Assembly: GCA_964036195.1 (NCBI GenBank)
Contig: OZ038451.1
Location: 28,165,927 to 28,229,926 of the forward strand
DNA: 64,000 nucleotides
Reading direction: 5' to 3'
Origin: Sphaerolaimus hirsutus
Taxonomy: Eukaryota > Nematoda > Chromadorea > Monhysterida > Sphaerolaimidae
The translations under genes and the position numbers were made by a program. This document shows positions 22,747-35,082 of the stretch, one piece after another. The notes below the pieces were generated by a model that saw nothing but the letters and a program-made list of their open reading frames with translations, had not been told where the DNA came from and did not search any database. The first letter of the stretch is position 1, and each line of letters opens with the position of its first letter.

Positions 22747-23210
22747 CCGTATTTCCTCGAAATACCCCCCGGGGGGGTGATTGTTTCATAGTAATCCCGA
22801 GAGGGGGGACGGGGTTAAACGAGGGGGGGGTATTTCGAGGGGGGGGGGGGGGTTATTATTTCACAAGAAAATTTTTGAAAACCAAGTACGAAATTGTCGT
22901 TTGAAACGTACGCAGACGTCGAAAAATGCAACAAAAACCGCCATTTATAAGGTTCTGTAGACTAATATTAGTATGTAGATGGTATGTACACTGTTCTAAC
23001 GTGACACCGACATTGTTTTAACGTGTGTTCTGCAGTACACTGAACACAAACTACAGTTATTGTCATGTACGTTCCCTTTACACTCAATTTGGGGGGGGGG
23101 TATTTCGAGGGGGGGGGGGGTGATTGTTTCATAGTGGTCTCGAGAGGGGGAGGTCAAACGAGGGGGGGGGTTATTTCAAGGGGGGGGGGGGGTATTTCGA
23201 GGAAATACGG
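22747..23210. mobile_element. TA-TSD MITE, family A, subfamily I (inverted orientation)
   Basis: TIR CCGTATTTCCTCGAAATACC and mirrored TATTTCGAGGAAATACGG, with TA flanks. Internal words run opposite to 16268-16718: GATTGTTTCATAGT, GGTATGTACACTGTTCTAAC, ACGTGTGTTCTGCAG. Long G-runs (up to 14) lie on the plus strand. Confidence 0.88.
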
Positions 23211-23637
23211 TATATAGGTAGGTTAAAATAGTGATTATAAAGGTTAAAATTGGCAAAATGGAGCAAATTTTGGCGATTTTGAGCTATCACTCTAGTTTGT
23301 ACAATACACGCTTATGAAGGTCACAATGTGACAGTGAAATTTCTGCTTGTGACATCAGAAATTCCGCTCGTGACATTCGCAAGCGCACAAGCACTTACGC
23401 CGCCCATGGCTCCGAGTGAGTGCATTCACTTTTGGCGATTTTCAGCAACATAATCTTACAAACACAACAAAACGTGCAACGTGCAAATCGCACAAGCCTT
23501 TCTTCCATTCAAAAATGCAATAAACAATGGGAATGATGAAACATAAAATGTTGATGTGATGGCAGTCCGGGGATTATCCACGGGCAATGTCGCGTTAAAT
23601 GGTCACACATTTTGCGCTATGGTGACATGCTTCTGAG

Positions 23638-24183
23638 CATAGTTGTTAAAACGTATTTACTTTTACTCGATAAATACGTATACTGAGTAAATACGTTTAC
23701 GTTTCCTCCGGAAAAAGTTCGTGTACTCGCTTTTACGTATACTTTTTGAAAGTACGCGAGTACAGAAAACGTATTTCAGATAGTCTTTTATGTCGATTTT
23801 TGAAGGCATAGAAAAAAAGAAAAGTAATATGCTGAACATATTGCAAAAAGTAGTCGAAAATGAGTATATAAGCATATCTAGCAAAACTTTGCTCAAAATT
23901 TGCAAAAAGTTATGAAAATTAGTTATTTTGACTCAAAATTTGAGTGACATTTTTTGAAAATACTCACGTTAGCGTTTACGGAGTGAAAAGTACGTTTACT
24001 CACGGTTACTCACGAGTAAAAGTTAAAAAAAATCACTTTATGTTTTCTGCACTTGAGGGGTGAGTAAAAAATAAATCACTTTATGTTTTCTGCACTCGAG
24101 GGGTGAGTAAAAAATAAATAATTTACGTTTACGTATACTTTCGTATACTACGTGAAAAAAGTTCGGTACTTTGAACAACTTTG
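23638..24183. mobile_element. hAT-like MITE, family T
   Basis: Ends CATAGTTGTTAAAACGTATT and the inverted GGTACTTTGAACAACTTTG, with identical 8-bp TSD CTTCTGAG at 23630-23637 and 24184-24191. The right flank carries a local duplication of about 50 bp around CACTTTATGTTTTCTGCACT. Confidence 0.88.
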
Positions 24184-24220
24184 CTTCTGAGAAGCTCCAT
24201 TCATGTGCCCACAGTAGTTA

Positions 24221-24370
24221 CCGTATTCCTCGAAATACCCCCTCGAAATAACCCACCCTCGAAATTCACCCAGGTCTGAGCGAGCTTATGAAAAAATCAC
24301 CCCCTACCTCGATTAACCCCCCTCAAAATTTACACTCTGAAAAAATAAACCTGTTGGGGTGACTTGGAAA
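24221..24370. mobile_element. Degenerate family A, subfamily III fragment
   Basis: TACCGTATTCCTCGAAATACC at the left and a decayed right end (CTCTGAAAAAATAAACCTGT, then GGGGTGACTTGGAAAAATGC). It is followed directly by a GGCGCC-type fragment (about 24390-24540). Confidence 0.6.
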
Positions 24371-24834
24371 AATGCAGCATTTAAATGCACCGGTTTGTTG
24401 TGGCGCTATTGGCTTTTGGCGCTATTATCGCATGGCGCCAGTAACACAATGCCTTGCGCTGGCACTTGATACTGGCGCCAAAAAAGCGTTATGGCGCCTC
24501 TGCCGCTTGCCGCCAAACTCCTGGCGCTTGTTACGTCACCAGGGGGCGCTCCCAGACCCTGTAAAAAACCCTGTAACGTGTAAAAGATCTTTAGGAGCGA
24601 TGTTTTTTGTTGTTTTTGGAGCGATTTTAATTTAATTAACGATGACGTCATGATGGAGTATTTCCTTCAGAAAAATGCATAGCATTCGGTCCGCCGAGTA
24701 TATTTATTTATGTGACGATAATAAAAATGACAAAATCGTGATGCAGCAAAAATGAAAGCACAACAAATAAAAAAGCACCTCCAGGCACTGTGACACGGAT
24801 GTCCCTGTCTTTGGAATACTTTATTGGTCACAAT

Positions 24835-25763
24835 TAGTGATGGAAAAGCGCCAGAAAAAAGGGCGCCAGGCGCCAATGGCGCCATGGCGCCATTCAGAAA
24901 GTGGGCGCCAAGCGCCAAGGGCGCCACAGAAAAAGGGCGCCAGGCGCCAAGGGCGCCATGGCGCCATTCGGAAAGCGGGCGCCAGGCGCCAAGGGCGCCA
25001 CGGAAAGAGGGCGCCAAGCGCCAAGGGCGCCATGGCGCCATTCAAAAAATAGGGCGCCAGGCGCCAAGGGCGCCAGGATAAATAAGTGCATACAACACCC
25101 TGCGTGTGCTAAAAGTGTTTCTACAGCACCCTAGTACATGCATTCACTACTTAATTTGCGTTCTCCAGGGTGTAATGAACAAAGACAACACTAGCAAGAA
25201 AAAATTCGAGTAAAATTCACATGACAATTCAAACACAATGGATATTGTCATTTGACAACAATCCATTCACTTCAAATTGACTGTCACTTTTCCAATCAAT
25301 GTTTCCAAGAAATGGACAAAAAACGGAATTGCAACGATTTGAATCCGTTGATTTATGATTTTGCAAGTTCAACGTTCCATCATTCTGGTCTTCTTATCTG
25401 TCAGACACATCTGATGAACCGTTGCACAAAATATTTATACCCACTCACACCACTTCGTTCATTTTTCTGGCGAATTCAGATCATCCATGAATTACGTTTT
25501 TCATCTTTTTTCCATTTATACAGCACTCACCTTGAAACCCTGCTGGCGCCTTTTTGGCGCCCTTTAAAAGCAGGGCGCCAGGCGCCAAGGGCGCCACGGA
25601 AAAAGGGCGCCAAGCGCCAAGGGCGCCATGGCGCCTTTCAGATTGTGGGCGCCAGGCGCCAACGGCGCCACAGAAAAAGGGCGCCAAGCGCCAATGGCGC
25701 CATGGCGCGGCGCCCTTTGGCGCCCTCAAATGGCGCCAGCGCCATGGCGCCATTCCATCACTA
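24835..25763. mobile_element. hAT-like element, GGCGCC family, 929 bp
   Basis: Ends TAGTGATGGAAAAGCGCC and the inverted GGCGCCATTCCATCACTA, with identical 8-bp TSD GTCACAAT at 24827-24834 and 25764-25771. Arrays of GGCGCC units occupy both flanks. The core (about 25080-25540) contains CATTCTGGTCTTCTTATCTG and CAGACACATCTGATGAACCG. Closely similar to 61724-62628, which sits in only one arm of the large inverted repeat. Confidence 0.92.
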
Positions 25764-26119
25764 GTCACAATTTTTAGGACCAACCATAAACACGCATCCG
25801 TATTTGATATAAACCAAACGAAGCAAGTGTGTATATAAGGAAGAGTAGAAAACATAAAGAGAAGGGGTATAATTAAGTTTTGTGTGGCCAATCTTGGCTT
25901 TGCGAGTATCGCGTTTCTCCTTCATCTAATGCTTCTATAGTTACAGAAAGATTCCTATGTAGTTTATTTACTCACAGACTTACAATGTTCTAGTTAAATT
26001 TGCATTACACCAAAGAACAATAATTAATGAAATATTTGGTGCACAAAAGCTGGAAGCACATGGATCAGCCTCTGTGAATACACACCAGATGTTTTATCAA
26101 ATTTCACGTTAATGCTGCA

Positions 26120-26529
26120 ATTACAGCTCGGGCGTAAAATTGACTGGGCGTGAAATTAATTACAGATGAATGGTTACAGATAAGACATTGTTATTTCAGT
26201 CAAAGAAAGCTTAAATGTGGATGTTTCTTGTGTCCAAATCTCATGAGTTTATTTTAATCATACTGGGAGTTATGAATTTTAGCACAATTTTTCCAATTAT
26301 GCGCTGTAATTTGCGTAAAATTAGGGCATAAAATTAAAAAATTTGTGCCAAAAGTCATAACTTCTGGTACGACTAAAATAAACCGATGAGCTTTCGACAC
26401 AAGCAACATCTGCATGTGTGCTTTCTTTGACTAAAATTACAACATTGTATCTTCATCCATTCACCTGTAATAAATTTTATGCCAAAAAATCAATTTTACG
26501 CCCGGTCAGTTTTACGTCCGAGCTGTAAT
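26120..26529. mobile_element. Long-TIR MITE (ATTACAGCTCGGGCGTAAAA)
   Basis: Left ATTACAGCTCGGGCGTAAAA and right TTTTACGTCCGAGCTGTAAT are inverted, and the match continues through most of the 410 bp (GGATGTTTCTTGTGTC mirrored by GACACAAGCAACATC). A one-ended relative (ATTACAGCTCAGACGTAAAA) is near 34836. TSD not resolved. Confidence 0.65.
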
Positions 26530-26870
26530 CACAGCATAAGTGTCACGGCAAATGCCTGATGCATTGTGAATGGTTGTGAAGTGACTTCATGCTGCCACAC
26601 ACTAGTTCACTACAGAAGTTTGTCAAACACTTTTGCTAAATGTATTCTACCAATACAGCTAACAAATGTGTTTGATAAACTTTCATTGTGTACACACTAT
26701 TGTGTGAACCAACATCATGTCAAGATGATGACACTTCACTGCACTCCCAAATTCATCACAGCACTGCTCAAACAATACAGGTTACATCAGAAACACTGTG
26801 GATGTGGGATGGAATATGACTTAGATAAACTTTGTGGTTGACTATATGACAAAAGCACACATAGAACATG

Positions 26871-27094
26871 TGGCAATCCCAAGCCCTGTAAAGTGTAAAG
26901 TAAAGTGTCAAATGTAAAGTCAAATGCAAAGTAAACTGTCAAGTGTAAAGTCAAATGCAAAGTAAACTGTCAATTGTCATGCAAAGTTCAGTAATAAAAT
27001 CTTTTCTTTTTTGTTTTGATTGACACTTTACTTTGCATTTGACTTTACATTTGACACTTTACTTCACACTTTACAGGGCTTGGGACTGCCCCCA
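26871..27094. mobile_element. Hairpin MITE, family C
   Basis: GGCAATCCCAAGCCCTGTAA at the left is inverted to TTACAGGGCTTGGGACTGCC at the right. Both arms are iterations of AAAGTGTCAAATGTAAAGTC and AATGCAAAGTAAACTGTCA. A 30-bp AT/T-rich loop lies between them. Confidence 0.65.
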
Positions 27095-27596
27095 TGGCTA
27101 CAGTTGGTCCAAAGCAGAGTATTCAATGGAATGCTAGTCGAGATGTTCGTAGATAGGTGGTATATCTGGCTGTCTTGTACAGTTCAAATACACTGATGCA
27201 TACAGCACTGCCACTGTATTCTATCATGCAAGTGGGTTTCTAATTTTAAAGTGCGCAATGAAAACTTTACAGGACATAAATTACTTTCATTTCAATATAG
27301 ATTTCTCCCATAAGATGTAGTTTTTGAATAGACTGGTGGACTTGCACTTACATACTAATGAGTTTAAAAACAATAGACTAAACAACTTTTTTGAAACATA
27401 TTGCACCATACTCCTTAAAACAATGATTGTAACTACAAAGGCAAATGATAGGTATTTTAGGTGTTTTTGTTAACATTTGTTGTTGCTTTTATTGGGGAAA
27501 ATAAGCATACAGTAAACTGTTTGAATGTATTTAGCATTGAAAATGGGTTATTTTGAGATAATTTAACCAAATAAATCTGCGGCGTCGAGAATCAGA
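27094..27596. other. Unassigned DNA
   Basis: No TIR, tandem array or coding signal found. Slightly less repetitive than its surroundings. Confidence 0.4.
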
Positions 27597-27703
27597 TACC
27601 GTATTTCCTCGAATTACCCCCCGGGGGTTTATTTTTTCAGAGTGAAAATTTTGAGAGAAAAACGTGAAAAATGAAAAGTGCAGAGTTTTTACAGCCTTAT
27701 ATA

Positions 27704-28903
27704 TAGGGTTCGAACGATATGACTTTTCGATATCTATATTCGATATTTTTATCTGAAACTCAATATTCGATATTGATACGATATGGAACCTCGATATCGA
27801 TATTCGATATTCAATATTGAAAAATGGTCGATATTCGATACTCGATATTTCGATATTTTCGATATTCGATATTGCGATTTGCTTTTGCTATAGCAAGGCA
27901 TATTTCAAGTGGCATATTGTATTTTCATGTGGTTTCACACATGGTTAATCATCTCTTTACTGAAATGTGAATGGTACAAGTGATTTTAACAAGGTTTACA
28001 TCACTCAAAAGAAGAACATGGCAGAGAAACATGATGAATCAAAGTGTATCAGACAAATAAAAAATTGGTAGATATTACAGTTTACCGTATTACCTCGAAT
28101 TATCCCCCCCCCCTTGAATTAACCCCCCCCCCCCCCCCTCCTCGAAATACCCCCCCTAAATTTCGGCTGAGGAAAAAATAAAACCCCCCCTCGAAATACC
28201 CCCCTAAAATTGAGTGTAACGTGAACGTACATGACAAATACTGCAGTTTGTGATCTGTACTATGCAGAACACACGTTAAAACTGATGATTAAGTGACGTT
28301 AGGGAAGGGTTTTTGGTATATACCTATATATGCCTATAAACTCATATAAATCTATGTGATTGTTCGATTTTTCTACGTCTGCGTATGGGGAATTTCCGAA
28401 AATTTCTGGCGAAATAATAGACCCCCCCCCCTCGAATAAACCCCCCCTCGAATTGTCCCCCCCTCAAATTTTGCTGGCGAAATAATAATCCCCCTGGGGG
28501 TATTTCGAGGTAATACGGTATACTTATAACCTAATTGCTTAAGGTCATGTTGCAAAAAATAGCATATCATCACTTTCTAGCTTCAATTTTAGCACTTCAA
28601 CAAAAATCACATTATAAATACTGTACTTTTACTCATAAAATACAATACTATAAGCAAACCAGATCGATCATAATATCTCAAAATGGAAATGAAAACTTAA
28701 TTTAGGGACACAATACAGACAGGTTCGATATATCGAAAAAATAATCGATATTCGATATCGATATTCGATATTTTTTCAAAATTTTCGATATCGATATTTG
28801 ATATTCAATATTTTTTCAAAATTTTCGATATCGATATTCGATATTCGATATGAAAAAAATGGTCGATATCCGATATTCCATACGATATATCGTTTGAACC
28901 CTA
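27704..28903. mobile_element. hAT-like element (TAGGGTTCGAACGATAT), CGATATT arrays
   Basis: Ends TAGGGTTCGAACGATATGAC and the inverted ATATCGTTTGAACCCTA, with identical 8-bp TSD CTTATATA at 27696-27703 and 28904-28911. Both flanks are arrays of GATATTCGATAT words. A family A element (28085-28518) is inserted in the core. The first eight TIR bases equal those of 21619-22080, while the array word differs. Confidence 0.9.
28085..28518. mobile_element. TA-TSD MITE, family A, subfamily II, nested
   Basis: TIR CCGTATTACCTCGAATTATC and mirrored TTTCGAGGTAATACGG, with TA flanks. The interior includes AACACACGTTAAAACTGATG and TCCGAAAATTTCTGGCGAAA. Innermost and youngest layer of the nest at 27.6-29.0 kb. 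Confidence 0.85.
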
Positions 28904-29599
28904 CTTATATAACAATGTAGATGGTATAAACAATGTTCTAACGTAACACAGTAAGTGTTTTGAACGTCTGTTATGCATTTCCCGGACCACAAATTCATAG
29001 TGCCCATTTTGAGGGGGGGGGGGGGGTATTTCGAGGAAATACGGTATGTGGTTGAAATCGCATTTTATTGCTGAAAAGTTGGACTCAAAATTTTCATGGG
29101 ATGAGCATAACAATTGGATACAATTTTATGTCATTTTTCCTCATTGGATGGTACTGAGTGACACTAGCAACTCAACATCAGAAAAACGCTGGGACATTTT
29201 AATTGCATTGACATTTTATAAATAATCACGCGGAAGCATGCAGACATGCAGACGTATTTTGCTTCCTGCAGCATCCAATTTGAATATGTGTAGGAAGGTA
29301 ATTATTAAACCCACATACCTATCTACAACCCAGTATTCACTTCCCATTTTTCAATATACCGGCACGCACAAGGCACAAAATATACATAGGTAGATTGTTC
29401 TGTCATTTTAATGACATTTAAAAAAGGTCAGACTGAACAAAAAAAAATCAACCATGATTCGAACAGAACCATTGATTAACTATCGAATTTAAGAAATAAT
29501 TAATTCTACCTATTTATTTAAGTGGGACAAAATTGTAGAGTGAATCTATACTTTACGTTCAATACATTCAATTAAGTGTATAGGTAGGGTAAAAAGGTA

Positions 29600-30912
29600 C
29601 CGTATTTCCTCGAAATACCCCCCCTCAAAATGGGCACTATGAATTTGTGGTCAGGAAAATGCATAACAGACGTTCAAAACACTTACTGTGTTACGTGAGA
29701 ACCAGGGTTGGCAAAATCTCAGAAAAAAATAAAAATAAAATAAAAATAAAATGGAATATTCAAGAATAAAATAAAATAAAATAAAATGGAAAATTTAAGA
29801 ATAAAAATAAAAATTGTATAAAAATTCGAATTTTTGTAAAATTTTTGTAAAATTGTATAAAAATTCGTATTTTTGTAAAATTGTATAAAAATTCATATTT
29901 TTTTGTAAAATTTTATCTCGTTGCTTGAGTTTCTACCTGTTTATTCATGGATCTGGGAGCAGTCCCAAGTGTAAAGTGTCAAATGTCATGTAAAATGTCA
30001 TGCAAAGTGTCAATTGTCATGACAAATGTAAGGTAAAGTGTAAATTGTCATGACATGTAAAAATAGAGTATCAATCGTCAAGCAAATATTGTCCAAATCT
30101 TATGTTTTATATCTAAAGGTTATGTTTTGTATCCAAATTATGTTGTTGTTGAATCCAAATCTTATGCGAACATTTGGATACAAAAACATAAGATTTGGAT
30201 TCAAAACATACTATGGATACAAAAACACAAGATTTGGATACATAATTTACACTTTGCATGACATTTGTCATGACAATTGCCACTTTGCTTGAAATTTGAC
30301 ATGACACTTGACATTTACATGACAATTGACACTTTACTTTACATTTGTCATGACAATTGACAAATTGCATTACATTTTACAAATGTGCCCAGCACATTCC
30401 ACTAGTCCTTCTACTGAAAATGCAAACCATTCTTATCAATAATTGTAACTTTACACTTGCAGCTAGCTAACAATACATACTGCATGCAACTTTTGAAGAG
30501 TAAGGGAACAAAATTTTCACAGGTTTTTCATGTAAAGGTCTAATTATAACATTTTTCTGGCCTTGCATGCATGATTCTGATTGTTTGTACAATTTTTGTA
30601 AAATTTTTGTAAAATTTTTGTAAAATGTGTCATTTTATTTTATTAATGACTTTTGGGAATAAAATAAAATAAAATAAAATGCAACAAGAATAAAATTAAA
30701 ATAAAATAAAATTTTTATACAATTTTTATACAATTTTACTAAAATGAATTTTTATAAAACCAACCCTGGTGAGAACATCGTTTATACCATCTACATCCTT
30801 ATATAAGGCTGTAAAAACTTATAAATGGTGGTTATTGTTGCATTTTTCACGTTTTTCTCTCAAAATTTTCACATTGAAAAAATAAACCCCGCCGGAATAA
30901 TAAGGAAATACG
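29600..30912. mobile_element. Family A, subfamily III element carrying a hAT-like insertion
   Basis: CCGTATTTCCTCGAAATACC to AATAAGGAAATACGG with TA flanks, interrupted at 29703-30768. Its partner in the right arm (63519-63753) lacks the insertion. Confidence 0.88.
29703..30768. mobile_element. hAT-like element (CAGGGTTGGCAAAAT), left arm only
   Basis: Element of 1066 bp with ends CAGGGTTGGCAAAATCTCAG and TAAAACCAACCCTG and identical 8-bp TSD GTGAGAAC at 29695-29702 and 30769-30776. AAATAAAATAAAA arrays occupy both flanks, and a TGTCAAATGTCATG hairpin with a CCAAATCTTATG palindrome forms the core. Nearly identical to 31615-32656. The matching site in the right arm is empty. Confidence 0.95.
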
Positions 30913-31507
30913 GTACTTTACATTTACAGTTTTTGTAAAAATCCACTACATTCCATCGAACTGTTGAATTTGTTGTCTGGGCTAGAATGAAATTAGGTCA
31001 TTCAATTAATCAGTCTCGCTTGTATAGCTTTATTATATCATCCATTCAAATGAATTCGAAAAATGGTGTGCTTTAATGCTTTTGAAGCTTTTTATAGTAT
31101 ATACTCTGCGTATCGAACGAAAAACTCCATCATGGCGTCATTAATAATGAACTAAAAATTGTTTAAAAAATAATTTCAGGCACAAACCATAATTATTTTG
31201 GTTGAATTTAGTACTTTACTCAGCATTTTTCTTTTTTTGTGGAAGTGCGCGCATAAGTATCACGTTGGTGCGTTTGCGCGCAAAACATAAGTATGTGCGG
31301 ATGCATACTGTGCAGTCCGTCGAATATACCCCTGTAAATATTTACATAAGGCGAGGGATATTATTCAAAGGTGGTTTAGTTACTTTTCAACACCTGCTTG
31401 GTACTCAGAACTTTTTACAGGGGAGGGGGGTAGTAGTGCGATGATATTTTTACTGGTCTGCATAGAATGTTACCATATTTTGACGAATGAAATCACAAGA
31501 TAAATTA

Positions 31508-32878
31508 CCGTATTACCTCGAATTACCCCCCCCCTTGAATTAACCCCCCCTCGAATTCACCCCCTCAAAAAAATAATACCCCCCCCCCGGAATGATGCAC
31601 ATGTACATCATGAGCAGGGTTGGCAAAATCTCAGAAAAAAATAAAAATAAAATAAAAATAAAATGGAATATTCAAGAATAAAATAAAATAAAATAAAATG
31701 GAAAATTTAAGAATAAAAATAAAAATTGTATAAAAATTCGAATTTTTGTAAATTTTTTGTAAAATTGTATAAAAATTCATATTTTTGTAAAATTGTATAA
31801 AAAAATCATATTTTTTGTAAAATTTTATCTCATTGCTTGAGTTTCTACCTGTTTATTCATGGATCTGGGGGCGGTCTCAAGCTTTGTAAAGTGTCAAATG
31901 TCATGTAAAATGTCATGCAAAGTGTCAATTGTCATGACAAATGTAACGTAAAGTGTAAATTGTCATGACATGTAAAAATTAGTTGTCAAGCAAATTGTGT
32001 CCAAATCTTATGTTTTATTTCTAAATCTTATGTTTTGTATCCAAATTATGTTGTTGTTGAATCCAAATCTTATGTGAACATTTGGATACAATAACATAAG
32101 ATTTGGATACAATACATACTATGGATACAAAAACACAAGATTTGGATACACAATATACACTTTGCATGACATTTGTCATAACAATTGCCACTTTGCTTGA
32201 AATTTGACATGACACTTGACATTTTGCATGACAATTGACACTTTACTTTACATTTGCCATGACAATTGACACTTTGCATGACATTTTACAAATGTGCCCA
32301 GCACACTCAGTAGTCCTACTGAAAATGCAAACCATTCCTATCAATAATTGTACACTTGCAGCTAGATAACAATACATACTGCATGCAACTTTTGAAAAGT
32401 AAGGGGAAAAATTTGTCACAGGTTTTTCATGTATAGGTCTAATTATAACATTTTTCTGACCTTGCATGCATGATTCTGATTTTTTGTAAAAATTTTGTAC
32501 AATTTTAGTAAAATGTGTCATTTTATTTTATTAATGACTTTTAAGAATAAAATAAAATAAAATAAAATGAAACAAGAATAAAATTAAAATAAAATAAAAT
32601 TTTTATACAATTTTTATACAATTTTACTAAAATGAATTTTTATAAAACCAAGCCTGATCATGAGGCAATGTACATGATGTATTTATTACTGCTAATTTGC
32701 ATTGCAGCTACACATAGACTAGTTAGTGTAGCTATCTAAGTTTTTATGTCCAAATATATCCTGTTTGGACACATTTATTACCTGTTTTAGGTAAGCAAAT
32801 GCCTACTATTTACTACGATCCTTACGAAAATTTCTGACGAAATAATGAACCCCATGGGGGTATTTCGAGGTAATACGG
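31508..32878. mobile_element. Family A, subfamily II element carrying a hAT-like insertion
   Basis: CCGTATTACCTCGAATTACC to TTTCGAGGTAATACGG with TA flanks. The right-arm partner 61199-61562 is uninterrupted. The interior right of the insertion keeps AATTTGCATTGCAGCTACAC, the octamer word on the minus strand. Confidence 0.88.
31615..32656. mobile_element. hAT-like element (CAGGGTTGGCAAAAT), second copy, left arm only
   Basis: Element of 1042 bp with ends CAGGGTTGGCAAAATCTCAG and AAACCAAGCCTG and identical 8-bp TSD ATCATGAG at 31607-31614 and 32657-32664. The empty site in the right arm reads (inverted) CATCATGTAGGCAATG. No transposase frame, so it is mobilised in trans if at all. Confidence 0.95.
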
Positions 32879-33061
32879 TATGCACCCAATTCACCCATAT
32901 TGATGACCCTTTATACAAACCAAATTGGTCCCCCTCCCCCAGACGCAGAGGTTGCACAACAACATACATTTTCGCAAATGTCCTCCTTGTGCAAATATAA
33001 AGATTGTTATTAATTAATTAGTATTAACAAGAAGCACTTCTGGGATGCGTGAATGGAAATT

Positions 33062-33120
33062 GTAGTATTTGATAGAATTACTACAATATTTAATATTGTA
33101 GTAATTCTATCAAATACTAC
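33062..33120. repeat. Perfect short palindrome
   Basis: GTAGTATTTGATAGAATTAC is mirrored exactly by GTAATTCTATCAAATACTAC around an AT centre, about 59 bp in all. The right-arm partner (60972-61020) lacks about ten central bases and has one stem change. Confidence 0.85.
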
Positions 33121-33140
33121 ACATTGAACTTGTAAGAATC

Positions 33141-33635
33141 CTAGTTGTTAAACCTCATTTACGTTTACTCGACAATTGCGGATACTCGAGTACTGCGTAA
33201 ATACGTTTACGTTTCCTCCCGAAAAAAATACTGGTACTCACTTGTTCGCGTACTTTTTGAAATTACGCGAGTACAGAAAACGTAATTGTGAAATTTTTTG
33301 GGGTGCATAAAAGGTAAAAACCACCCAAATGAATTGAAACGGCTGCAAAAAGAGCAGCGGAAATCATTGAAGTTGCGATTGGGGACAGCGACGACTCTCG
33401 CTTTAACTTTTAGCTTTTTTATGTTATCCTCCTATCTACAAAATCGAAAACAATTTTTACTTTACGCCTTCCCTGAGTAAAAGTACTGGTATTTACGCTT
33501 ACGCACCTTTTACGCAGCGTAAAAGTAAAACAAATTTACCTACTTAACGTTTTCTGTACGCAGGGGTGAGTAAAAATGAAATACTTTACGTTTACGTTTA
33601 CTTTGGAAAAAGTTCGGTAATTTCAACAAATGTGG
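33141..33635. mobile_element. hAT-like MITE, family T, left arm
   Basis: CTAGTTGTTAAACCTCATTT to TTTCAACAAATGTGG, with TSD TAAGAATC / TACGAATC (7 of 8 match). Partner 60601-60951 in the right arm is about 140 bp shorter. Interior TTTACG and ACTCGAG words. Confidence 0.7.
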
Positions 33636-33753
33636 TACGAATCACCAAGCTTTTTGTGCCATTTTGCTCCCGCGCCATTGGCGCTCGGTTCTGGCGTGCA
33701 GAAATACGGCCCTTTGGCGCTTGGCGCCAAGCCAAACCCCTGGCGCTTTTTAC

Positions 33754-34545
33754 CAGTGTTGCAAAAACGTATTTACGTTTACCTGAAATACCCGGGTATT
33801 TTGGTATTTATTCTTACTGTTTACGTTTACGTTTTTGCAAAATACCGTTACGTTTTGTCACGTATTCCTGGCCGAAATACCCGGGTACCAGCGAAAACGT
33901 AAAAAAGTTTCAAATTCGGATGCACGAACCCGAGATTCTATCAAATTTGTGACATGGAAGCTTGACATGGAAGCTTTTAATTTGTTTACAATGCACAAAA
34001 TATTTTAAATTTGTATGTTTAACATCAATTGACTCACCAGAGGTCAAAATTTTGTAACTTTAAGCTGTAGAAACCGATTCATTTTCATAATGGTTGAAGA
34101 TTTGTATCGTCTATTTGTAGGTGTGCTGTAACATCTACATAGGTAATTATTCAACTCCCAGATCAAATAACCATCGTCAGCCCCATTTTCAAACTCGTGT
34201 GGGAGAGAATACAAACACATTTATCCTGAATCTGGACCCCCATCAAAATTTACCAACCAATTTTAGAATAGATTCCACAAAACCAACTATTGTGAATTAT
34301 TTGTTCTGAAATGTATGCAGAAAATGTAGATGGAGATCAGAGGGAGATGCATAGCATTGTAAAAAACATGGTTTTTCAATTGCTCTTATAGTAGGAGCAC
34401 TTAATAATAATTTTTACGTTTACGTTTTATTTTACGTATTCCCAGGTATTTTAAAAATACCTTTCGTTTTAGTATTTATACTTTAAGTTTGGAAAAGGTA
34501 TTTATGTTTACGTTTTCCAAAAATACCAGTATTTTAACAACACTG
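33754..34545. mobile_element. hAT-like element (CAGTGTTG), left arm only
   Basis: Ends CAGTGTTGCAAAAACGTATT and the inverted ATTTTAACAACACTG, with identical 8-bp TSD CTTTTTAC at 33746-33753 and 34546-34553. The right arm shows the uninterrupted site (near 60495). TTTACGTTTTTGCAAAATAC-type arrays flank an unrecognised core. Confidence 0.93.
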
Positions 34546-35082
34546 CTTTTTACATCATCAAAAGAGAAGAATAGAAGCTGTGTGGTTGCGTCACAAAGAT
34601 CGCTTTCATAAACACTGTACAAACATGTACACTGTTTACGTAATTAGATAATTTAGCAAAACGTTCAATCACCATGGAAATTAAACTCAATTAGGTAAAT
34701 GATTCATTTGAATGTCATGAAAATCGACCTTTTTGCCGTCCCAGTGGCCATCTGGTCAACTTGTTAAGCTGCGTTCACAGCTCGCTGAAAGATTTAAGGG
34801 AAACGTAAAATACAAGTTATGGAGCGATTACAGCTCAGACGTAAAATTCCAGCGTAAAATTCCATCGCAAAATAAATTACATGATAGTGGATGATGACTG
34901 TATTTTAATATTTGTTACCGAAAAACTGTATTTTTATATTTGTCATGTTTTTATTCAAGATTCGTGTTAAACCGAATTTTTCTCAACGTTTATTATGTAG
35001 ATAGGTATGTTATTTTCTAATTCGAATGAAAAATTTATGATGAGCCGACAAAATACTTTTTTTATGTTGACATAGGTACATA

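Larger units (their letters stand above)
27599..29044. mobile_element. Family A, subfamily III element split by a nested hAT-like element
   Basis: Left part ends at ACAGCCTTATATA (about 27703) and the right part resumes CTTATATAACAATGTAGATG (28904), together giving the usual subfamily III order up to GGTATTTCGAGGAAATACGG. The duplicated CTTATATA is the TSD of the intruder. The outermost layer of a three-level nest. Confidence 0.85.
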
